From: Bifidobacterium biavatii DSM 23969
GTDB lineage: Bacteria; Actinomycetota; Actinomycetes; Actinomycetales; Bifidobacteriaceae
Length of the DNA: 64,000 bases
Assembly: GCF_000741165.1 (NCBI RefSeq)
Contig: NZ_JGYN01000034.1
Coordinates: 1-64,000 of the forward strand
Reading direction: 5' to 3'
The first letter of the stretch is position 1, and every line of letters starts with the position of its first letter. The translations under genes were made by a program, and so were the position numbers. This document shows, one piece after another, positions 48,395 through 56,715 of the stretch. The notes beneath the pieces were generated by a model. That model was not told the origin of the DNA. It worked only from the letters and a program-made list of their open reading frames with translations, and did not search any database.

Positions 48395-49456
48395 CTACCG
48401 TCCCGAGCGCCACGCGTCGAACAGCCGCAGCTTGGCGAACAGGTCGCCGAACAGCAGGCGGTTGTCGACCTGCGTGATCACGTGGATGCCGCGTCCGGCC
48501 TGCGCGTCCGCTTCGCTCACCGGTTCGATCGGTCCCGGCCGGTCGTCGGCGTCGAGCGCGGGCCGTGCAATCGCGACCCACCCGTGCGACGCCGGCGCCG
48601 TATCCCACGGCGTGAGCAGCGCGGTCAGGCTCACCAGCGGCGAATCGCCAAGGCAGTACGCGCCGGTCGGCTTCGTCCAGTAGTGCTCGCCGTGGAACCG
48701 GATGTTGTCGACCTCCCCGCACAGATACTGGCCCAGTGCGCCGCACGGCAGCACGTTCGCGGCCAGTTCCGCCGTCGAGACGAGGCACTGCCGGTACGCG
48801 TTGCGCGGCACCTGCCACAGCGGCAGGTCGCAGCCGGCGAGCAGCATCCGCGCTGCGACCGGATCGATTTCGGCGTTGTATTCGCGCGCCGGCCGTCCCA
48901 GCGGCGGTTCGGCCAGTCCCGGATACTCCTGCCCGCCGATCCACACGACCGTCATGTGCTGCGCGATGCGCGGCTCGACCAGCCATGCGCTCATCAGGTC
49001 GGTCACACCGCCGCCGGCCACGTAGTACAGCGGCAGATCGGTGTCGTCGCGCATCGCCTCGCGCACGATTGCCTCGCATGCCGCGCCTCGCTGTGGGGTG
49101 GTCGCGTCGGCCAGTGGCAGCTCCGATCCGGTGACGAGCAGGTCGTCGTAGTCGCGCAGTCCCATGAGTCCGAACATGCGCTCGATGCGCGCGCGTCCGT
49201 TTGCGGCGGTGGTGTCGGAGCCGTTGATGAAGTCGCCGTGGCGCAGGTGCGAGCAGACGATGAGCCGGATGTTGACCGATTCCGAGAGCAGGTGGTGCAC
49301 GAGTTGGAACAGGTCGTCCGGGTCGCCTGCGAAGTCGTTGTCGATGATGACGCGGCACGCGGCCGGATGTGGCTCGTCGCCCAGCCACGGGCTCGTGCTC
49401 GGTCGCCACGTCCGTTCACTGTTGTCGGTGGTCTCACATGTGCTGATTTGTCCCAT
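48395..49456 (-). CDS. Inosine-uridine-type nucleoside hydrolase
   Basis: A 353-residue nucleoside hydrolase-like enzyme. The calcium-binding aspartate cluster is DNDFAGDPDDLFQL (about 39-52), a variant of the classical DxDxGxDDA. Other blocks: VIGGQEYPG-like WIGGQEYPG and AEIDPVAARMLL. It may release ribose or arabinose from nucleosides. Start at 49456 (AAAGGGAG site). A TACAGCGTTGTA site upstream places it in the LacI regulon of the locus. Confidence 0.8.
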   Translation of the reverse strand: MGQISTCETTDNSERTWRPSTSPWLGDEPHPAACRVIIDNDFAGDPDDLFQLVHHLLSESVNIRLIVCSHLRHGDFINGSDTTAANGRARIERMFGLMGLRDYDDLLVTGSELPLADATTPQRGAACEAIVREAMRDDTDLPLYYVAGGGVTDLMSAWLVEPRIAQHMTVVWIGGQEYPGLAEPPLGRPAREYNAEIDPVAARMLLAGCDLPLWQVPRNAYRQCLVSTAELAANVLPCGALGQYLCGEVDNIRFHGEHYWTKPTGAYCLGDSPLVSLTALLTPWDTAPASHGWVAIARPALDADDRPGPIEPVSEADAQAGRGIHVITQVDNRLLFGDLFAKLRLFDAWRSGR

Positions 49457-49487
49457 GATCGCTCCCTTTTTGTTGCAGCGCAATATA

Positions 49488-49499
49488 TACAGCGTTGTA
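49488..49499 (-). promoter_or_regulatory. LacI-type operator before the nucleoside hydrolase gene
   Basis: TACAGCGTTGTA differs by one or two bases from the sites at 53237, 53264 and 57853. It overlaps the spacer/-10 region of a minus-strand promoter with TATATT at about 49481-49487. Confidence 0.65.
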
Positions 49500-49567
49500 G
49501 TAAACGGTATTTATTCTACTCGCTAGGGGGAGAGGAACTGAGATGATTGCTCCGGTGATTTGCCCGG

Positions 49568-49770
49568 TTGTGGGCATAACCGGCCGAGTTCCCGATCGCG
49601 AACATCCCGATCGTGGGCATAACCGACCATGACCTTCCCGATCGTGGGCATAGACGGTACATAACGTCTCGCAGTTCGTGGGCATAGACGGTGCATTAAG
49701 ACAATCGTGGGCATAGACGTGTCATGTACGAGCGAAAAACGGCTCGCAGTGACCCGTCTATGCCCACAAT
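49568..49770. repeat. Cluster B of the GTGGGCATAGACGGTACA repeat family
   Basis: Forward copies at 49568-49586 and 49610-49630 (both the GTGGGCATAACCG variant), 49641-49662, 49675-49695, 49704-49725; reverse copy at 49752-49770. The last two form a 13-bp perfect inverted pair (GTGGGCATAGACG, 49707-49719 with 49755-49767). Fills most of the 377-base gap between the nucleoside hydrolase start and the GH43 stop. Confidence 0.88.
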
Positions 49771-49833
49771 CGGTGGAACTGGCTGGATTTGACAGTTGGA
49801 TTCGACGGGTGGGGGATGGCTGGGCCGCCGGAC

Positions 49834-51510
49834 CTACGCCCGCGATCCCCAGATTGCCCGGTTGCCGCCGACCGCCGTGAACGTGAGCGTCGGTCGGCCG
49901 TCGGACTCGCGCGGTAGCACGGCGAACACGCCCGTGTACGTCATGCCGTCGATCGTGATCGCCACGTCGCTGTCGCAGCAGCGCACGCCGGCCGGGGCCG
50001 CGCCGAGCATCCGCCACGATCCGCGCGAAATCGGACCGTCGGTCGGCCGCGGCGTCGCGCCCGGCGTATCGCTGAATTCGATCCGACCGCCGCTGGTCAC
50101 GCGGCCGTCGGGCTGCAGCGTGATCGTTTCGGGCAGGTTTACGCCGCGCCATGATCCGTCCGCGTCGCGTGTGCCGTCGAAGTACGTGTGCGGATCGTGC
50201 CGCACGAGCTCGTAGTCACCGGCCAGATGCGCGGGATGGGCGCGATCGGCGACGTACGCGGGGCATGCGGACGCAGGACTTGCGTACGCGGAGGCCGCCG
50301 AACTGTCACCGTTCCCCGCGACGAACGCGGCGGCGGACGGCGGCAGCACGACCGCACCGCGATACCCGTATGGCGCGGCGACGAGCCAGCCGTCGGCCGT
50401 GGGCAGCAGCTCGCGCACGCGCGCCTCGAAGTCGTCTTCGCCGCGGCCGGCGAATCTCGTGTGGTACGTGAGGAACAGCCGGCCGTCGCGGGCGCGCGTG
50501 AGCACCGAATTGTGCCCCTGCGACACCTCGACGTCGGCGTCGTCGGAGGGGCCTCCGCTCCAGCACACCGACGACGTGAGCCGCACGCCGGTGTCCTTGG
50601 TCTGGTTGTCCGGAATCTCGCCGTTGGCGATGGCCGGATTGCCGTTCTGATCGACGTACGGGCCGACGAGGTTGCGCGAGCGGAACAGGCGGATCTGATA
50701 GCCGCAGGTGCGGCCGAGCCAACCGTACGACATGAACAGGTACCACCAGCCGCCATGATGGACGAAGTACGAGCCTTCGCCGGAATTCCAGTAGCCGCCG
50801 GCCACCTTCACGCCGTAGTACGGGTCGGACGCGTCGGGTACGAGCGGGTAGCGCGTCGCATAGTCGCGCAGGCCGGTGGTCGGGTCGAGCTTGAACATCC
50901 AAACCCCGCCGAACCACGAGCCAAAGCTCATCCACATTTCGCCGTGGTCGCAGCGGATCGGCGCGGCGTCGATCGCGTTGATCCGCGTGTTCTTGAGCGA
51001 ACGGTAGCGGGCGAGATCGCCGTGCGCCTCCTCCTCGCCGAGCACGCGCGGCACGTCGGTCGCGTCCACGTTGCCCTCGTCGAATCCGGAGTAGACGACC
51101 GGCCCGACGTAAGTCCAGTCACCGTCGAGATGGTCGGCGGTGAGCAGCACGATCACCGAGCGAAAATCGTGCCCGTTGACCGACAGGTACATGCACCACT
51201 TGCGCATCGCGTCGTTCCAGATCACGTCCGGAGCCCACGTGTTGCCGCGCAGGTCGGGATTCTCCGGCTGCTGCGGCCACGCCCGCCAGATCTCGCCGAG
51301 CAGGCGCTCCGGATCGCGGCTCAGGTTGTTCTCGAACGGCTCCCAGTGGACGAGGTCGCGGCTGCGCGCCCACTTGCGGTGCGTGCCGAACAGGTAGTAC
51401 GTGCCGTTTTCCTCGACGATGGCCGGATCGTGGATGGCGGGGCCGTGGAATGCGGCAGCCGGTCCGGCGACGGTCGTGGGGGAGGGGATGATGTCGGATT
51501 GCGTGTCCAT
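49834..51510 (-). CDS. Cytoplasmic GH43 arabinanase-like enzyme
   Basis: 558 residues without a signal peptide. GH43 propeller with Asp28 (IHDPAIV), Asp181 (INAIDAAP) and Glu244 (SGEGSYFVH), followed by a C-terminal lipocalin-like GH43_C domain (about 455-558, FTAVGGNRAIWGSRA). Closely resembles its neighbour at 51586 (e.g. WAPDVIWNDAMRKWCMYLS against WAPEVVYNKTMKKWCMYMS). Probable endo- or exo-1,5-alpha-L-arabinanase acting on imported oligomers. Follows the 51586 gene after 75 bases, so likely one transcript. Confidence 0.85.
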   Translation of the reverse strand: MDTQSDIIPSPTTVAGPAAAFHGPAIHDPAIVEENGTYYLFGTHRKWARSRDLVHWEPFENNLSRDPERLLGEIWRAWPQQPENPDLRGNTWAPDVIWNDAMRKWCMYLSVNGHDFRSVIVLLTADHLDGDWTYVGPVVYSGFDEGNVDATDVPRVLGEEEAHGDLARYRSLKNTRINAIDAAPIRCDHGEMWMSFGSWFGGVWMFKLDPTTGLRDYATRYPLVPDASDPYYGVKVAGGYWNSGEGSYFVHHGGWWYLFMSYGWLGRTCGYQIRLFRSRNLVGPYVDQNGNPAIANGEIPDNQTKDTGVRLTSSVCWSGGPSDDADVEVSQGHNSVLTRARDGRLFLTYHTRFAGRGEDDFEARVRELLPTADGWLVAAPYGYRGAVVLPPSAAAFVAGNGDSSAASAYASPASACPAYVADRAHPAHLAGDYELVRHDPHTYFDGTRDADGSWRGVNLPETITLQPDGRVTSGGRIEFSDTPGATPRPTDGPISRGSWRMLGAAPAGVRCCDSDVAITIDGMTYTGVFAVLPRESDGRPTLTFTAVGGNRAIWGSRA

Positions 51511-51585
51511 GTGTGACGATCCTTGCGTGATGCGTGCGATGTGCGTGCTGCGGATTGGGTGCGTGGCGGGGCGAAGGCAGGGAGC

Positions 51586-53148
51586 CTACTGCTTCGACCC
51601 CCAGATGCACACGTTGCCGCCGATCGCGGAGAACGTCATGACCTGCTTGAGATCCTTGTCGCGCGGCAGCTGCGCGAAGTCGCCCTCGTACGTCGTGCCG
51701 CCGAGCGTGATGCTCATCCGGTCCGATCCGTCCTTGACGCTCCATGTGCCGGTCTGGTCGCCGGTCACCGTGCCGTCGGACTTGAGCGTGATGTTCACCG
51801 GCTCGTTGACGCCGATGTAGTCGGTGCTGTCCTTGTCCGCGATGTTCTTCTTGCCTTGGAAGAACGTGTTCTGCGCGTGCGTCACGAGCTCGTAGTCGCC
51901 GGCGAGCTTGCTCTTGTCGTAGCCTTTGGCCGCGGCCTTGACGCCGACGTACTCGTACGGCGCGGCCACGATCCAGCCGTCGGAGGTGGGCAGCAGCTCG
52001 CGCACGCGTACCTCGTGCTCTTCGCCGCGGTTGGAGAAGCGCGTGTGATAGATGACGTACGCGGTGCCGTCGTCGTCCACGAATGCCGAGTTGCCGCCCT
52101 GCGCGACTTCGATGTTGGTGTTGTCGTTGCCGCTCCACTTGACGGATGCCATGAGGCGCACGCCGATGTCGGACGTCCAGTTGTTCGCGACGGATTTGGT
52201 GTAGACGGCCGGGTTGCCGTTTTCGTCGACGTATGGTCCGGTGATGTCCTTGGAGCGGAACATGCGGATCTGGTAGCCGCCGGTCTGCTGCAGTGCGCCG
52301 TAGGACGCGAACAGGTACCAGTATCCGTTGGTGTGCAGCAGGTAGGATCCTTCGCCGGAGTTGCCGTAGCCGCCGGCGAGCTTGACGCCGTAGTACTGGT
52401 CGGACTTGTCCGGCACGGTCTTGTACGTGGTCGCGTAGTCGCGCAGGCCGGTCTTCTGGTCGAGCTTGAACATCCACAGGCCGCCGAACCACGAGCCGAA
52501 CGTCATCCACATGTCGCCGTTGTCGTCGGTTTCGACGCTCGGGTCGATGGCGTTGATTTCGGTGTCGCCGGGGGACAGGTACCGGGTGGGTACCTCATTG
52601 GTGCCGAGCACCTTGCCCACGTCGGTTTTGTCCATGGTTTCGGTGCGGAAGCCGGAGTAGACGACCGGTCCGACGTACGTCCAGTCGCCGCCGAGATGAT
52701 CTGCGGTGAGCAGCACGATCACGGACTTGTAGTTGGTGCCGTTGACGGACATGTACATGCACCATTTCTTCATGGTCTTGTTGTAGACGACTTCGGGAGC
52801 CCACATGTTGCCGGTCAGGTCGGAGTTGGAGGGCTGCTGCGGCCATTCCTTCCAGATGCCGCCGAGGATGTCCTTGAAGTCGGTGCTCAGGTTGTCGGTG
52901 AACGGTTCCCAGTTGACGAGGTCTGTGCTCTTGTACCAGGCGCGGTGCGAGCCGTAGATGTAGTACGTGTCGCCGTCCTTGGCGATGGTCGGGTCGTGCG
53001 ACGAGGCGCGCTTGATGTCGGAGACCTTGGAGACGACCGGTTTGGTGCCGTCTGCGCCGGCCGCTGCCGAACAGCCGGCGAGCGGCGCGACGATGGCCGC
53101 GATGAAGGCGACCGCCGCTGCGACGCGACGGATGATGGAAGACTTCAT
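51586..53148 (-). CDS. Extracellular GH43 arabinanase-like lipoprotein
   Basis: 520 residues. Signal peptide with lipobox PLAGC (Cys26), so anchored outside the membrane. GH43 residues Asp52 (HDPTIA), Asp202 (NAIDPSV), Glu266 (SGEGSYLLH); C-terminal GH43_C domain ending in GGNVCIWGSKQ. Expected to cut arabinan into oligosaccharides for import. The start at 53148 is set by AAAGGGA; longer in-frame starts would run through the divergent promoter. Shares that promoter region with the gene at 53306. Confidence 0.88.
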   Translation of the reverse strand: MKSSIIRRVAAAVAFIAAIVAPLAGCSAAAGADGTKPVVSKVSDIKRASSHDPTIAKDGDTYYIYGSHRAWYKSTDLVNWEPFTDNLSTDFKDILGGIWKEWPQQPSNSDLTGNMWAPEVVYNKTMKKWCMYMSVNGTNYKSVIVLLTADHLGGDWTYVGPVVYSGFRTETMDKTDVGKVLGTNEVPTRYLSPGDTEINAIDPSVETDDNGDMWMTFGSWFGGLWMFKLDQKTGLRDYATTYKTVPDKSDQYYGVKLAGGYGNSGEGSYLLHTNGYWYLFASYGALQQTGGYQIRMFRSKDITGPYVDENGNPAVYTKSVANNWTSDIGVRLMASVKWSGNDNTNIEVAQGGNSAFVDDDGTAYVIYHTRFSNRGEEHEVRVRELLPTSDGWIVAAPYEYVGVKAAAKGYDKSKLAGDYELVTHAQNTFFQGKKNIADKDSTDYIGVNEPVNITLKSDGTVTGDQTGTWSVKDGSDRMSITLGGTTYEGDFAQLPRDKDLKQVMTFSAIGGNVCIWGSKQ

Positions 53149-53233
53149 GACGTCCCTTTCCGTTGGGTTCATGGATGAAATCGTCTGGCAAATGGGGGTC
53201 GGGGTGGATTGCTGTTCGCGACGCGACGCGCAT

Positions 53234-53283
53234 TTGTACAACGATGTAATCGTGAGTATACTGTACATCGTTGTAAAAGACAA
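53234..53283. promoter_or_regulatory. Overlapping divergent promoters with paired LacI operators
   Basis: Rightward: TTGTAC (53234-53239), 17-base spacer, TATACT (53257-53262). Leftward: TTGTCT (minus strand of 53278-53283), 17-base spacer, TATACT (minus strand of 53255-53260). The two -10s overlap in AGTATACT, itself a palindrome. Operators TACAACGATGTA (53237-53248) and TACATCGTTGTA (53264-53275) overlap the -35s of each promoter. Confidence 0.85.
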
Positions 53284-53305
53284 GTCGAGACGAAAGGCCG
53301 TCACA

Positions 53306-55402
53306 TTGTCCCCCGCGTATTCCCTGCTGTGCTATACCCGTATCCCCACCACCCGCGACGAAGCGAACAATGAGGACATAGCGCTGAGCATGCACCTCGC
53401 GCTGCGTTCGCAAACCACCGGCGAATGGATGCCGCTCAACGAAAACTACGGCATATTCTTCGCCGCCGCCGTGCCCCGCACCGGCGTGACCGCCGCCGCC
53501 CGCCGCGCATGCACTGCCGCCGCGCGCCTCGCCGCCGAGGGCGACGATCCGGTTAGCGCCGCCGTCGCGGTCGATGCGGTCATGCCCGACGTCGACACCG
53601 CGCTCAAAAGCCTGAAGGACCCGTACCTGTTCCGCCTGCGCGATGGACGCTTCGGCATCGTCGCCACGCGCACCGCCCGCGGCGGCGAGGCGGACGGCTC
53701 CGAACGGTCCTCGTTCCTGCTCGCCGTCAGCCGCGACCTGCGCTCCTACACGCAGCTCGGCATGGTCCGGCTCGACACCGCCGCCGGCGTCCGCCGTCCC
53801 GCCGTCGACTGGGACGGTTCTGTCGAACGCTACGTCATCCGCTGGCAGGACGATGAGGGCGCGCCCCGCTCCGCCTTCGCCGCGGACATCCTTGCCGCCG
53901 CGTCGTCCGAGCCGCTCGCCGTCGCAGGCGCGGCGGGCGAACCGTACGAGACCGCAGCCGTCCGGTATCCCGCCCTCGGCCCCATCGTCCCCGGCAACGT
54001 CATCGACATCACCGAAGCCGAAGCCGCCGCGCTCATCGCGCGCTTCGGCCGCGTCTACAACACCGGCGCATCCGTCCGCCCGTTCTCGCTGCCCGCCGAT
54101 CTGCGCGACGGCGAGGCGCGCGACGCGGTCCGCGCGCTCGGCCACGCCACCGCCACGCTGTCCTACAGCGACGGATCCACCGCCAACCGCGCCGTCGACT
54201 GGAACGCCGACCAGCTGGCCGCACTCGCCGACGACGCGGCCACGGGCCGTCTCAAGCCCGGCGAGACGCGCCGCATCGACGGTCGCGTCCGCCAGACCGT
54301 CTATCCCGTGCCGTTCGCGGTCGAACGCGCCGATCCGTCCGTCTTCGCATGGAACTTCAACGGCGAGCCGCTGTTCCTGTTCATCGCGACCGACGACACC
54401 GACGGCAACTGCATCGACCCGAACGACGGCCGCACGCACATGCCGCTGCGCGCCGCGGCGTCGATCATCGAACTGTCGGACGCGGCCGGCGGACGCGAGC
54501 GCGAGATCGACCTGCTCAAGCGCGGCGACCTCAACAGCGAGGGCCGCGCGATGACCGGCTGCTTCTGGGCCCCCGAACTGCACGTGATCGGCGGGCGACT
54601 GTCCGTGCTGTTCATGCCGTGCTTCGACGGCGAGCCGACGGACCCGGACGGTTCGCCGAACCCGGCTGCCGGACGGCCGGACATGTGGACCGGCAGCTGC
54701 CACATCATGCAGCTGAAGCAGGATGCGGACGGGCGCGATCTCGACCCGCGCGAGAAGGCCAACTGGGACGTGCCGCGGCCGATCCTCGACCCGGACGGAG
54801 GCCCGCTCAACCCGGTGCAGCGCATTTCGCTCGACATGACCGTGATTCAGGACTCCGGCCGCTGGTACTACGCGTGGCAGCAGGTCGGCAGCGTGTGGAT
54901 AGCCTCGTTCGACCCGGCGCGTCCTGACCGGCTCACGTCGAAGCCGCGGCAGATCGTTGTGCCGGAGTTCGCGTGGGACAACCTGATCGCGGAAGGCCCG
55001 AACGCGGTCGTGCACAAGGGGCGCATCTGGCTGATCTACTCCGGTTCGCTCGTCGGCATCGACTACACGACCGGTCTGGCGAGCGCGCCGGCCGGCCAGC
55101 GCGCTGATCTGACCGATCCGGCCGTGTGGACGAAGCTTGACTATCCGCTGCAGAAATCCGGCGTGTACAACGGCGAATGGCAGCTCGGCACCGGCCACGG
55201 CATGTGGTCGCGCGACGAGGACGGCAACCTCATCTACGTGTTCCATAACGCGGAATATGACAACGGGCGCTACGGCGGCCGCGACGCGCAGGTGCGCCGC
55301 GTCCACTGGGCGGCCGACGGCATGCCAATTCTTGACATGCAGGCAGACGAGGAACTCAATCCGGCCTATGCTTGTATAACGATGGAAATCGCCGTACGGT
55401 AA
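53306..55402 (+). CDS. Two-part GH43-family protein with an internal Ig-like domain
   Basis: About 698 residues from a TTG start at 53306 (GAAAGG upstream); no ATG lies between the promoter and the conserved N-terminus. Residues 100-230 look like part of another propeller (KDPYLFRLRDGRFGIVATR, read as KDPYLFRLRDG). About 240-320 resemble a bacterial Ig-like Big_4 domain (LSYSDGSTANRAVDW). Residues 335-690 are a GH43 catalytic domain: Asp343 (ADPSVFAW), WAPELHVIGG, Asp510 (SLDMTV), Glu563 (AEGPNAVV), GTGHGMW. No signal peptide, so cytoplasmic. Substrate is probably an arabino-oligosaccharide by context. Confidence 0.78.
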   Translation: MSPAYSLLCYTRIPTTRDEANNEDIALSMHLALRSQTTGEWMPLNENYGIFFAAAVPRTGVTAAARRACTAAARLAAEGDDPVSAAVAVDAVMPDVDTALKSLKDPYLFRLRDGRFGIVATRTARGGEADGSERSSFLLAVSRDLRSYTQLGMVRLDTAAGVRRPAVDWDGSVERYVIRWQDDEGAPRSAFAADILAAASSEPLAVAGAAGEPYETAAVRYPALGPIVPGNVIDITEAEAAALIARFGRVYNTGASVRPFSLPADLRDGEARDAVRALGHATATLSYSDGSTANRAVDWNADQLAALADDAATGRLKPGETRRIDGRVRQTVYPVPFAVERADPSVFAWNFNGEPLFLFIATDDTDGNCIDPNDGRTHMPLRAAASIIELSDAAGGREREIDLLKRGDLNSEGRAMTGCFWAPELHVIGGRLSVLFMPCFDGEPTDPDGSPNPAAGRPDMWTGSCHIMQLKQDADGRDLDPREKANWDVPRPILDPDGGPLNPVQRISLDMTVIQDSGRWYYAWQQVGSVWIASFDPARPDRLTSKPRQIVVPEFAWDNLIAEGPNAVVHKGRIWLIYSGSLVGIDYTTGLASAPAGQRADLTDPAVWTKLDYPLQKSGVYNGEWQLGTGHGMWSRDEDGNLIYVFHNAEYDNGRYGGRDAQVRRVHWAADGMPILDMQADEELNPAYACITMEIAVR

Positions 55403-55414
55403 GGCTTTTCGCCA

Positions 55415-55457
55415 CGCCGTCCCCCGCTTGTGGTGCGTGGGCGGGGACGGCCGTTTT
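55415..55457 (+). terminator. Terminator after the 53306 gene
   Basis: CGCCGTCCCC (about 55415-55424) pairs with GGGGACGGC (55443-55451), followed by CGTTTTT. It separates the enzyme gene from the LacI gene. Confidence 0.75.
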
Positions 55458-55524
55458 TCCGGCGATGCAGCCATTGCCGCAACGCATGACCATCGACCGA
55501 CGAGAACAGAATATGGAGAACATC

Positions 55525-56583
55525 ATGAGCAGCAATGCGGCGACGGCGGCCCCCGACCGGGTGGTCACTATGCGCGACGTGGCCAAGGCGGCCGGCGTGT
55601 CGATCAAAACCGTCTCGAACGTGGTCAACGACTACCAATTCGTGTCCGACAAGACGCGCGACAAGGTCAACAAGGCGATCGAGGAGCTCGGCTACGTGAT
55701 GAACGTGTCCGCGCGCAACCTGCGCCGCGGCCGCACGGGCATCATTGGCCTGGCGATCCCGGACCTGCAGATGCCGTACTTCGCGCAGCTGTCGTCGCTG
55801 GTGATCGAGGAGGCGAAGAAGGTCGGCCTGCGCGTGATCGTCGAGCCGACGCTGTACTCGCGCGAGGGCGAGTTCGACGCGCTGCTCGGCTCCCAGCAGT
55901 CGATGATGGACGGCCTGATCTACAGCCCGCTGGACTTGGCCGTCGAGGACGTCGAGGACCTCAAGCTCGAATATCCGATGGTGCTCGTCGGCGAGCGCAT
56001 CTTCACCGACCGGTTCGACCATATCGCCACCGAGAACATCGAGGGCGCGAAGCACGCCACGCAGTACCTGCTGCAGTCCGGGTGCAAGCGGGTGGCCGTA
56101 CTGGGCACGCATCCGGGGGAGGACATCGGCTCGGCGTCGCTGCGTCTGCGCGGCTATAAGGAGGCGCTTGAGGAGGCCGGAGTGGATTATGATCCGCGCC
56201 TCGAGGCCCCGGTGGGCATGTGGCATCGCACCGACGGCGTGAACGCGATGAATGCGCTGCTCGATTCCGGCGCGAACCCGGACGGCGTGGTCGCGCTCAA
56301 CGACATGCTCGCCGCCGGCGCGATGCATGCGATCCAGATGCGCGGCCTGCGCATTCCGGAGGACATTTCCGTGATCGGCTTCGACAATTCGGACGATTCG
56401 CAGTACCTGTCCCCGGCGCTCACGTCGATCGCCCCCGGACTTGAGGCGGTGGCGCGCCTGTCGGTGCGCGTGCTCAACGAGCGCATCGCCGGCCAGAACC
56501 CGCTCGGCAACGACTCTCCGGATCCGATCTTCCGCAAGGTGGCCTCCACGCTGGTGGTGCGCGAATCCACCCGTTCCCTGTGA
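55525..56583 (+). CDS. LacI-family regulator of the arabinan locus
   Basis: 352 residues from ATG 55525 (GGAG 6 bases before); in-frame ATGs at 55486 and 55513 are alternatives. Helix-turn-helix TMRDVAKAAGVSIKTVSNVV at about 14-33, hinge ARNLRRGRTGIIGLAIP and a sugar-sensing domain with VIGFDNSDDSQYLSPALTSI (read as IGFDNSDDSQYLSPALTSI). Its position among genes with TACAACGWTGTA sites makes it the likely binding protein, repressing until an arabinose-containing sugar is bound. Confidence 0.9.
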   Translation: MSSNAATAAPDRVVTMRDVAKAAGVSIKTVSNVVNDYQFVSDKTRDKVNKAIEELGYVMNVSARNLRRGRTGIIGLAIPDLQMPYFAQLSSLVIEEAKKVGLRVIVEPTLYSREGEFDALLGSQQSMMDGLIYSPLDLAVEDVEDLKLEYPMVLVGERIFTDRFDHIATENIEGAKHATQYLLQSGCKRVAVLGTHPGEDIGSASLRLRGYKEALEEAGVDYDPRLEAPVGMWHRTDGVNAMNALLDSGANPDGVVALNDMLAAGAMHAIQMRGLRIPEDISVIGFDNSDDSQYLSPALTSIAPGLEAVARLSVRVLNERIAGQNPLGNDSPDPIFRKVASTLVVRESTRSL

Positions 56584-56641
56584 ACGCGCGGCCGGCGGCG
56601 CCGGCCGCGCAGTGTCTGGGCCGGACCGAGGAAACGCCGGG

Positions 56642-56680
56642 TTGTTTCATCGTTGTATATTTGCTATATTCATCGATGTA
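56642..56680 (+). promoter_or_regulatory. Promoter and operator pair of the 56716 GH43 gene
   Basis: TTGTTT (56642-56647), 17-base spacer, TATATT (56665-56670). Operators TTCATCGTTGTA (56646-56657) and TTCATCGATGTA (56669-56680) overlap the -35 edge and the start site. Confidence 0.78.
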
Positions 56681-56715
56681 AATCGTGATGAACACTGGAT
56701 TGCAAAGGATGAACA

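Noticed and set aside
49568..49770. CRISPR array
   Set aside because: Copies are short, in both orientations, unevenly spaced and diverged; no cas genes are present in the window.
52967..53305. Upstream extension of the 53306 GH43 gene to an ATG at 52967
   Set aside because: It would run antisense through the signal peptide of the divergent lipoprotein and across both promoters; the TTG at 53306 with GAAAGG fits better.
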